Shown: positions 7,358 to 12,548 of the stretch, piece by piece
Layout: each line of letters opens with the position of its first letter
Numbering within the stretch: position 1 is the stretch's first letter
Origin: Thalassiosira profunda
Taxonomy: Eukaryota; Bacillariophyta; Thalassiosirophyceae; Thalassiosirales; Thalassiosiraceae
DNA length: 12,548 nt
Reading direction: 5' to 3'
Assembly: GCA_036939355.1 (NCBI GenBank)
Contig: JALLAP010001203.1
Span: 1-12,548, forward strand
Made by a program: the position numbers and the translations under genes
Notes under the pieces: model-generated
What the model saw: the letters and a program-made list of their open reading frames with translations, nothing else
What the model was told of the DNA's origin: nothing
The model's database searches: none

Positions 7358-8172
7358 TCAAGCATCCGGCTCCACCTCTTCCCTCTCCTCCTCCATCCTT
7401 TCCTCTACTGTGTTCGCCTTTGCCTCTTCCATTTCCTTCTCACCCGCCACTAGCTCCGTGATTTCGTCGCACCGCAACGCCTTCCCCCAGGATGTCACGC
7501 TCGGTCCCAGCCCTGTGTGCGGCAACGGCTTGTATACGGTCACTTTGAATGCTCCCATGCAAGTATCGCCTCGGAAGAGGGCTATTGTCAGTTTGTAGTT
7601 GAGGCCGGCCACCACCTGCAAATTGCACACGGTGCATCAGATATGTTCATGTGCACAAAAAACCACCAAGAGAAGGACACGGAGGACAGAGGTCTGGCAA
7701 CAAATCGCCAGAATGCCGACCCTCACTTCCCAATTGCCCAAACACAACCACTCACCTGCCGTTGTGCCTCCAGGACCTTCATCTGCACCGCGCCACTCTC
7801 CACCTCGTCAGGCGTCACCGCCAAGAACGCATCCGCTGCAAATTCCTCTGCCCGCGCCGCCCGCTCGCTCACGGCAAACGTCGCCATCGCCGACACCTCC
7901 TCACTCCGCAGCAATTCCGCGTCCACGTCGGAATATCCGCCCACCATGTTTCGGGATTTGGCCTCGAGTCCCTCGGCGTGCGGGGACGACATCAGCTTGT
8001 GCGGGCTCGCATTTCGCGGGACAAATTCTTTGGGTTGCCGTGTCGCTGTTATTTCGTCCGCGGAATTGGACGCCGACGGCCGGGTGCCCCGGAGAACGAC
8101 GGCGGCGATGCAGAGGAGGGCGAGGACGCCGGGCAGCAGTATCGACGAAGCGGCTGGTCGTCGTGTGGTCAT
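7358..8172 (-). CDS. Cystatin-like cysteine protease inhibitor with N-terminal signal/anchor, two exons, 224 aa
   Basis: Exon 1 is 8172-7756 (139 codons) and exon 2 is 7615-7358 (85 codons plus TGA), joined in phase 0. Splicing creates EAQRQVVAGLNYKL, which contains the QVVAG inhibitory-loop motif of the cystatin family; residues QVVAG are 139-143. Other cystatin marks are the N-terminal GG at 78-79 (MVGGYSDVD), the helix-like ATFAVSE (97-103) and KVTVYKPLP after the first loop. Family members inhibit papain-like proteases by wedging these elements into the active-site cleft. Residues 9-27 are hydrophobic after TTRR, so the protein is secreted or anchored as type II. The C-terminal ~25 residues are Glu-rich, which is unusual for a cystatin. 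ATG at 8172 has A at -3. The protein is longer than the ~100-residue cystatin core. Confidence is high because the motif is restored exactly by the splice. Confidence 0.85.
7616..7755 (-). other. Spliceosomal intron of the cystatin gene (140 nt, phase 0)
   Basis: On the coding strand the donor is CAG|GTGAGT, with the intron's first base at 7755. The acceptor is TTTGCAG|GTG, with its last base at 7616. Removal joins Q139 to V140 and completes QVVAG. Without splicing, exon 1 runs into a stop ten codons into the intron. This is the only intron I could support strongly in the window. Confidence 0.85.
7841..7895. repeat. Source copy of a 55-bp segment also present in the MYND gene
   Basis: These 55 bases of cystatin exon 1 are identical to 8617-8671, on the same strand and 776 bp away. 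Both edges stop matching at once (7840 A versus 8616 C; 7896 C versus 8672 A). In the cystatin gene the segment is read on the minus strand as normal coding sequence (around SAMATFAVSERAARAEEF), so this is taken as the donor. Confidence 0.85.
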
Positions 8173-8318
8173 GTTCGTTGTTGCACTTCTCGAGTGTGCA
8201 TAGGTATGTTGTGGTGATGTGGGGGGCCCCTACGTAAGAAGTACGTAGTGAATTAATTACCTAGGACATCAATTGACATCAACCTCCCTTCGTTACACTC
8301 GCCTCGTTGGATGCGGCC
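8173..8318. promoter_or_regulatory. Divergent spacer between cystatin and MYND genes, palindrome-rich
   Basis: The short spacer contains GGGGCCCC (8223-8230), a 19-bp dyad CTACGTAAGAAGTACGTAG (8230-8248) made of two TACGTA sites, AATTAATT and CCTAGG nearby, and a direct repeat of GACATCAA at 8265-8272 and 8275-8282. It should drive the cystatin gene leftward and the MYND gene rightward. Transcription-factor assignment (A-box/bZIP type) is inference. Confidence 0.4.
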
Positions 8319-8561
8319 ATGCCATCAGGAAGCGGGCACAAGGCGCCGCGAGGAGGGCCAAAGCGGCGGTCGAAGCGGCGGATCAAGCGGTGGCGAATTG
8401 CCAGCACGGCGGTCCTCCGCCTGATCGTCCGCCACCGCCAATTTGTATCAATTTCGTGTTGGGTTTCTACGATGTGCACACCGAGGTAATGAAGACAAAT
8501 CAATCCACCAACACCGTCTTCGAGGCGATGGAGGCTGCCCTCGATAAATTTCCTCAGATCC

Positions 8562-8616
8562 AAACCGATTTCGAGCTTAGGCGCATCGTCAGATCTCTCT
8601 TTTTGAGCTTCGAGAC
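8562..8616 (+). repeat. 55-bp direct repeat, copy 1, in the MYND gene
   Basis: Begins AAACCGATTTCGAGC and ends AGCTTCGAGAC; codes TDFELRRIVRSLFLSFET. It is identical to 8673-8727, offset exactly 111 bp (37 codons), so both copies are read in the same frame. Confidence 0.9.
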
Positions 8617-8672
8617 AATTCCTCTGCCCGCGCCGCCCGCTCGCTCACGGCAAACGTCGCCATCGCCGACAA
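8617..8672 (+). repeat. Filler between the direct repeats: 55-bp copy of cystatin exon 1 plus one extra A
   Basis: Bases 8617-8671 are identical to 7841-7895. Base 8672 is an extra A that matches neither the source nor the flanking repeat. In the MYND frame it encodes IPLPAPPARSRQTSPSPT, a composition unlike its surroundings because the cystatin coding sequence is being read from the opposite strand. Confidence 0.9.
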
Positions 8673-8727
8673 AAACCGATTTCGAGCTTAGGCGCATCGT
8701 CAGATCTCTCTTTTTGAGCTTCGAGAC
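8673..8727 (+). repeat. 55-bp direct repeat, copy 2, in the MYND gene
   Basis: Identical to 8562-8616. The sequence after this copy (SQIVRGKTVGA) reads naturally from the end of either copy, so one copy is the original and the other arose with the insertion. Confidence 0.9.
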
Positions 8728-9300
8728 GAGCCAAATCGTCCGAGGGAAGACAGTCGGGGCAACTCTAACCGCTGGCGCCATCCGCCTTGGATAGTTACGA
8801 CAATAAGGACACAGTCGGCGTTCAGTCCTGGAAGAAGGTTTCAGAGATTAGTGCAGGCGGGGTTCGGGCCGCCATCAAATATCTTTCCCAGGAAATTCCT
8901 TGCCATTGCCTGGAGCAGATATTCGCTGAGGAGTACAAGCACCAGACAAAGATGTCGTTCTGCAACCATTGCAAGAAGCATGTTGAGTCGAAAAGGTTAA
9001 TGTCGTGCACCAAGTGCAGGATGAGCGACTATTGCAGCAAGAAATGTCAACGACGAGCTGCCTGGCCGCAACACAAGGTTCTATGCATGGCTCTTTTTTT
9101 CATGGCTCAAGCGAAACTTGAAAGTATCTAAGGGAGTTAGTGTTGAAAAGGGCACCGCCCGTTCTCCCTAAACTAAACAAGCCAATGATATTATTCTTGG
9201 CAGAGACGCCAAAGGCATATCACAGATTGTACTTCGCCAGCCCTGTTTGCACAACACACACCTCCCACCAGTCAAGTAGATCACCCCATCACATCAACAT

Positions 9301-10476
9301 TCACCGCGAGCAGCTCGCCCACACCGCCAGCCCCAGCGTCCACGCCCACACTCTCGTCCCACCACTCCACCGTCCCGCGCCATTCAGATCCCCATACCGC
9401 AGCAAGCTGTTCAACTCGTTCGCCCCCTCGCCGTACGCCTCCTTGCCCGTCTTCCCATTCATTCCCTTCCCGCCCTTGCCGCTCCCCTTGGCGCTCTTTC
9501 CCATCGGATCCCCGTCGCACTTGGAGTCCTTCCCGCCCTTGCCGCCGTAGGACATGCTCTTTTCGGATTTGGCGCCGTAGCTCAGGCTGGATTTCTCGCT
9601 TTTGGCCGAGTGGCTCATGCTGATGCTGCCCTTGCCGGTTTTGGCGAACGCCTTGGCCGATTTGGACTTGTACGAGTAGGATTTGGATTTGGACGACTTG
9701 CAGCCCAGGCTCATCGTCTCGTCGTCACCGGACGAGTCGTTGGAAGAATCGTTGTCGGGAGTTGTGGCAGATCCACCCGCTGCGGTGGGCGCGATCGTCG
9801 TCTCGTTGCTCTGCCGGTAGTTTCCCTGGTACCGCCAGCTGGGAGACTGACCCAGGGCGGGGCTCGGCACGGGCGTGGCAGTATCGTCTTCATCGTCGTC
9901 GTTGTCGTAACTTTGGTAGGACGTGGTAGGAGACGGCGACGGGGCCGCCGTCGTGGGCGCTTCGGTTGGGGTGAGGTCTTCGACCGTGAGAGTGAACGAC
10001 GCCCCCGCGCCGAACGTCTGGGACGAGACGAGCAGCTTGTATTCCACGCCGGCCATTCCGATGAACTCCATCTCTCCAGTCTTGAAGACGACGTTGCAAA
10101 CCAGCGCGTCGCCGCAATCACCAGTGTACATGCGTATGCCCAAGCCGGAGTCGACGCTCGCCTTCAGTATCGTATTGTCGGACGTAGGAGTGTAGCTGTA
10201 CCACACGCCGGCGGCATCGGCGTCGGCGTCGCACGACGCCGCGTCGAAATCGGGAAGGACGTTCAACGTCGAGCCCATCGACTGGTAGGGCAGGGAGGAG
10301 ACGGCCTCGGCGTTGGCGCACTCGTCGTTCGGCTGCTGGAGCAGGCGCTGCCGTTCCTCACCATTGACATTGACACGAACGCGCCGCGGGACGGTCTTGG
10401 AGGCTGCCGCAGCGGAGAGGGGGGCGGCCGCCCCGAGGAGCAGGGCGGGGGCGAGGAGGGAGGTGGGAGGCAGCAT
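9301..10476 (-). CDS. Secreted protein: PPC-like domain plus silaffin-like Lys/Ser/Gly-rich region, 391 aa
   Basis: The first ATG of the frame is at 10476; the open frame upstream has none. Residues 1-25 form a signal peptide (MLPPTSLLAPALLLGAAAPL, then SAAAAS). RLL at 44-46 fits the RXL processing site known in some diatom silica proteins. Residues 50-167 look like a bacterial-type pre-peptidase C-terminal beta-sandwich: NDECANAEAV, GVWYSYTP, DSGLGIRMYTGDC, GVEYKLLVSSQ, SFTLTVED. Residues 170-255 are a Pro/Thr/Ser/Asp-rich linker. Residues 259-345 are Lys/Ser/Tyr/Gly-rich with KXXK motifs (260/263, 272/275, 279/282, 292/295, 303/306, 313/316/319) and a repeated AKSEKS..SYG unit. The C-terminus is hydrophobic (TRVWAWTLGLAVWAS), possibly a GPI signal or anchor. 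A cell-wall or silica-associated role is inferred from the KXXK region; biochemical proof is absent. Confidence 0.75.
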   Translation of the reverse strand: MLPPTSLLAPALLLGAAAPLSAAAASKTVPRRVRVNVNGEERQRLLQQPNDECANAEAVSSLPYQSMGSTLNVLPDFDAASCDADADAAGVWYSYTPTSDNTILKASVDSGLGIRMYTGDCGDALVCNVVFKTGEMEFIGMAGVEYKLLVSSQTFGAGASFTLTVEDLTPTEAPTTAAPSPSPTTSYQSYDNDDDEDDTATPVPSPALGQSPSWRYQGNYRQSNETTIAPTAAGGSATTPDNDSSNDSSGDDETMSLGCKSSKSKSYSYKSKSAKAFAKTGKGSISMSHSAKSEKSSLSYGAKSEKSMSYGGKGGKDSKCDGDPMGKSAKGSGKGGKGMNGKTGKEAYGEGANELNSLLRYGDLNGAGRWSGGTRVWAWTLGLAVWASCSR

Positions 10477-10971
10477 TGGTGCAGTGGATGCGAGTCTATT
10501 GATCAACGGCGGCGAGGGTGGATCACAGATGAGCAGACGATTTTGGCCATTGTGTGCTGACGAGTGGCCAAGAAGCCAGCGCGGGTCGACCGGGTGAAAA
10601 TCAGGGAGAGAAGCAAGGGCACTTGATGTGTGCACGCGCGGGAAGTCGGGAGGAAATCGTGAAATAAATTCAGGTATGTTGTATTGGTTCCTCAGTAGAA
10701 AATCTTTCTTCTGACACTCAAATGCATGCCACCTTTGAGGTGTCTTGAAAAGGAGAGGTATCCAAGCAACGATAACTCGATAACTCAGCACGCACCGAGC
10801 TAAAAGAGGTTGAAACACAGTTCTTCGTATTTGCTTATTGTGTACTCATATCTAATGAATGAAAATGCATTCCAGAGCATTATCTACTGCAAGAGTAACC
10901 ATCTTTGTGCCCATTCTCCTGTGTGCCCCCGAAGAAGCTGAGCGTTTTGAGTCCGAAGCCTTTCGATCTAC
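10477..10971. promoter_or_regulatory. Spacer upstream of the silaffin-like gene, including decayed P3 tail
   Basis: These 495 bp separate the P3 stop from the start of the silaffin-like gene on the same strand. The P3-proximal end (about 10928-10971) resembles the coiled-coil coding DNA of P1 and appears to be a remnant. Nearer the downstream gene there is an ATTGG (10683-10687), that is a CCAAT on the coding strand about 207 bp before the ATG, and an AT-rich patch at 10661-10670. Neither is proven. No other gene is seen. Confidence 0.35.
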
Positions 10972-12174
10972 TTAGGCCGCCTGATCGGCTTCCTGCTCCG
11001 TGCTCTCCCGGCTAAGCCGGTCCGAAATCATTAACTGGCAGTATTCGCATTCATTGGCCCATTTTTCGCTGATAAGCGTGGAGCCACTGAAGTATCTTAC
11101 CTTCTCGCGGCAGGAGGTGTATCGGCAGTCGTCGCAGTACGGTCGGCACATCTCGGTACTAGTTTCCCTCCAAAAGCCTGGCCTATCAGGGTCATCGCAG
11201 AAACCCACGGTTTTCTTCACCCCACGATTGTTCAGACATAGGGTGCAGCTGAATTTCCTGCATTGGCTGCACGTCATAGCGTTGTCGTCGTAACTGAAAC
11301 ATTCTGTGTCGCTGCAGAGGAGAATATTGCAGTCCGCACAAGCTCTGTAGCTACGGCCATCGCACCACTTGCAATGGCCAAGGCTGGCAGCCTCGTCGCG
11401 ATCGTGTCCAAAATAACAGCACTCTGTCGACATGTTCAGCACATGCTCACGTCTAGACAAGAACCGAAGCAACATTTTGGTCTCTTCTGCGTGAGGCTGA
11501 AACCACGTTGGTGGCACCTTCATGCAACGAAATGCATTCGTCTCTCTCCCCAGCACATCCCCAATAACAGAAAATGCTTCTTGTTGGGAGATGACAGGTG
11601 TAGAAAATCGACAGAGATGGAGGATATCGAAATCGATCTGCTCCAATGCAGACGATCCCCGCAGAGGCTCCAATCCCCCACCAGCAAAGCTGGAACACTT
11701 TGTTAGAAACAACTTCTTGAGCATGCGCCCAGCATCGATACATGCCAACATCGCCCCGATGTCGTCATCTGTCAGCTTGGAAGCCAGCTCTGGCTCGAGG
11801 TCCAAGAAATCCAACACCTCCCAACCTCCACCGTAATACTCCCCCAGTCGACTCTTCTGCTGCCCCGCCTCCCTTGGATGCCATGTCCCAGAGCCCTTCA
11901 GCTCGGACTTGTTCATATCCAACACAGTTTCAGATGGCCCCACCGACGCGGCAAGAATAGTCCTACCCGCATCGCTGGGCTCTCCCCTCCACCCACGCTC
12001 CCTCCACGAGGACGGAGAGGCCGTCAACGCCACGGCCAGCAGCGCCCGCGATGTTTTGGGCAAATACGCGGCGATGGCCGCCAAGGCATCGCCACTCAAA
12101 TCAGCCAAATTATCGGCGTCTCCACAAGCGGCGAGCCGCCTGCGCTTGCTGCCGCTGCCGTCGGATTTGGCCAT
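10972..12174 (-). CDS. F-box-like / LRR-like / Cys-rich zinc-binding protein, paralogue P3, C-terminally truncated (400 aa)
   Basis: Third family member. ATG at 12174 has A at -3 (ACGATGG). Parts: basic SKRRR (9-13); F-box-like 22-54 (LADLSGDALAAIAAYLPK); WRERGWRGEPSDAG; GGGWEVLDFLDLEPEL (115-130), nearly identical to P1; an LRR-like segment 135-185; and a Cys-rich region 268-379 (CKWC, CADC, CSQC, CTLC, CDDC, CEYC). Two loops within the Cys-rich region are expanded relative to P1 and P2, near 330-341 and 358-372. The coiled coil of P1 and P2 is missing: after STEQEADQAA the frame stops at TAA exactly where P1 has GAA, and matching downstream DNA (AAGGCTTCGG versus GAGGCTTCGG) persists as a relic. 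It could be functional without the coiled coil or an early pseudogene; the rest of the frame is intact. Confidence 0.75.
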   Translation of the reverse strand: MAKSDGSGSKRRRLAACGDADNLADLSGDALAAIAAYLPKTSRALLAVALTASPSSWRERGWRGEPSDAGRTILAASVGPSETVLDMNKSELKGSGTWHPREAGQQKSRLGEYYGGGWEVLDFLDLEPELASKLTDDDIGAMLACIDAGRMLKKLFLTKCSSFAGGGLEPLRGSSALEQIDFDILHLCRFSTPVISQQEAFSVIGDVLGRETNAFRCMKVPPTWFQPHAEETKMLLRFLSRREHVLNMSTECCYFGHDRDEAASLGHCKWCDGRSYRACADCNILLCSDTECFSYDDNAMTCSQCRKFSCTLCLNNRGVKKTVGFCDDPDRPGFWRETSTEMCRPYCDDCRYTSCREKVRYFSGSTLISEKWANECEYCQLMISDRLSRESTEQEADQAA

Positions 12175-12548
12175 CGTGCTGTGCTCGACAACTTGCTGCG
12201 ATTGTCGTGCGCGGGGGAGTGGCGTGTCGCTTTGAGCAGCTTTGAGCCGTCAAGACAGAGACAAATAGTCCCCGCCCTCACCGCCTAGCCACTGTAGCAC
12301 CTTGTGCTGCTGCTAATAACCAACGCCTCTTCCCGGCTTCCGTGTGTGGTGGGGTGGGGTCGCTCCCCCGGGCATCCGTCTGAGAATCTGAGCTCCCGCA
12401 CCGCACCGCGCCCTCGCCCCGCCGCTCACCTCGTCGTCCGTATGTATGGTACTTCTACTACGTATCGTACATACCTCCGCGGGACACCAAAATCGAGAGG
12501 CAAAGAACAACAACAACAACGCACGACAACGGCAACCCCCGGCCGGCC
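12175..12548. promoter_or_regulatory. Upstream region of P3 to the window edge
   Basis: No convincing gene is seen in these 374 bp. Features are a TACGTA palindrome at 12459-12464 in a stretch rich in GTAC and CGTA steps (12438-12474), and an (AAC)5 microsatellite at 12506-12520. It presumably holds the P3 promoter and leader. No clear similarity to the P1 or P2 upstream DNA was found by eye. Confidence 0.35.

Larger units (their letters stand above)
8319..9131 (+). pseudogene. MYND zinc-finger protein gene, frameshifted, with composite in-frame insertion
   Basis: The C-terminal part (frame of 8787-9131) carries a complete MYND finger: CNHC, then CTKCRMSDYC, SKKCQ, and WPQHKVLC, ending TAA at 9131. 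MYND fingers usually mediate protein-protein contacts. The preceding segment lies in another frame (about 8420-8794: FYDVHTEVMKTNQSTNT, FEAMEAALDKFPQIQTDFEL, KTVGATLTAGAIRL) and hits TAG at 8792. Skipping one base near 8786-8789 joins them smoothly as GAIRL-DSYDNKDTVG. The only upstream ATG with a plausible basic N-terminus is at 8319 (MPSGSGHKAPRGGPKRR), in a third arrangement needing another shift near 8460. A 111-bp insertion (repeat plus cystatin-derived filler) lies at 8562-8727 without breaking the frame. I favour a pseudogene. Sequencing error, unannotated short introns or programmed frameshifting are alternatives. Confidence 0.65.

Noticed and set aside
7517..8237. Plus-strand overlapping frames of ~190-230 codons
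   Set aside because: Antisense to the spliced cystatin gene; no motif, and the cystatin interpretation restores QVVAG exactly.
8489..8491. AG|GTAATG as a splice donor in the MYND gene
   Set aside because: Reading straight through gives plausible protein (EVMKTNQSTNT) continuing for ~40 residues, so an intron here is less likely than frameshift decay.
8562..8727. Transposon insertion with target-site duplication
   Set aside because: A 55-bp target duplication is far longer than usual, and the inserted DNA is a fragment of the neighbouring cystatin exon with no terminal repeats or transposase.
9140..9550. Plus-strand 136-codon frame after the MYND gene
   Set aside because: Starts with GTG, its second half is antisense to the silaffin-like gene, and the first 35 codons show no recognisable continuation of the MYND protein.
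9610..10560. Plus-strand 316-codon frame
   Set aside because: Antisense to the silaffin-like gene; Gly/Arg/Val-rich with no domain, while the minus-strand frame has a signal peptide and ordered domains.
10477..10818. N-terminal extension of the silaffin-like protein
   Set aside because: The open frame continues upstream but lacks any ATG before 10476, and an extension would bury the signal peptide.
1..12548. tRNA, rRNA, CRISPR or operon-like features
   Set aside because: No cloverleaf, rRNA core or regularly spaced repeats were seen, and the gene arrangement with a spliceosomal intron is eukaryotic.

Overview
The window looks like nuclear DNA of an intron-poor, fairly GC-rich unicellular eukaryote, most probably a centric diatom of the Thalassiosira type. 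Supporting signs are ATG starts in an A(-3) context without Shine-Dalgarno sites, one clear GT-AG intron (7616-7755), a secreted Lys/Ser/Gly-rich protein resembling silica-associated proteins, and expanded families that I associate with Thalassiosira (F-box-like/Cys-rich proteins, LRR proteins, MYND proteins, a Trp/Pro-rich single-pass membrane protein). The diatom assignment is inference from protein character; no marker gene is present.

Layout. 2-940 (+) is the C-terminal two thirds of an allantoinase, open at the left edge. It converges with an LRR protein (937-2580, -), and the two stop codons overlap. A spacer (2581-3068) with a short Lys-rich ORF separates the LRR gene from a divergent single-pass membrane protein (3069-4166, +). 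This converges on the first of three paralogues, P1 (4276-5568, -). P1 is head-to-head with P2 (6014-7243, +) across a 445-bp spacer. The third, P3 (10972-12174, -), lies at the right end. Each paralogue has an F-box-like N-terminus, an LRR-like middle and a multi-Cys zinc-binding region; P1 and P2 also have a C-terminal coiled coil, which P3 has apparently lost through a stop codon.

Between P2 and P3 are a cystatin (7358-8172, -, two exons, with the intron falling between Q and V of the QVVAG loop), a MYND zinc-finger gene (8319-9131, +) that is frameshifted and carries an unusual composite insertion, and a secreted protein with a PPC-like domain followed by a silaffin-like KXXK region (9301-10476, -).

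The genes do not form an obvious single pathway. The main point of interest is rapid family turnover: an inverted and dispersed paralogue cluster with a homogenised F-box module, a lost coiled coil, and a 55-bp exact copy of cystatin coding DNA placed between two 55-bp exact direct repeats inside the MYND gene. No tRNA, rRNA, CRISPR array or recognisable transposase was seen.
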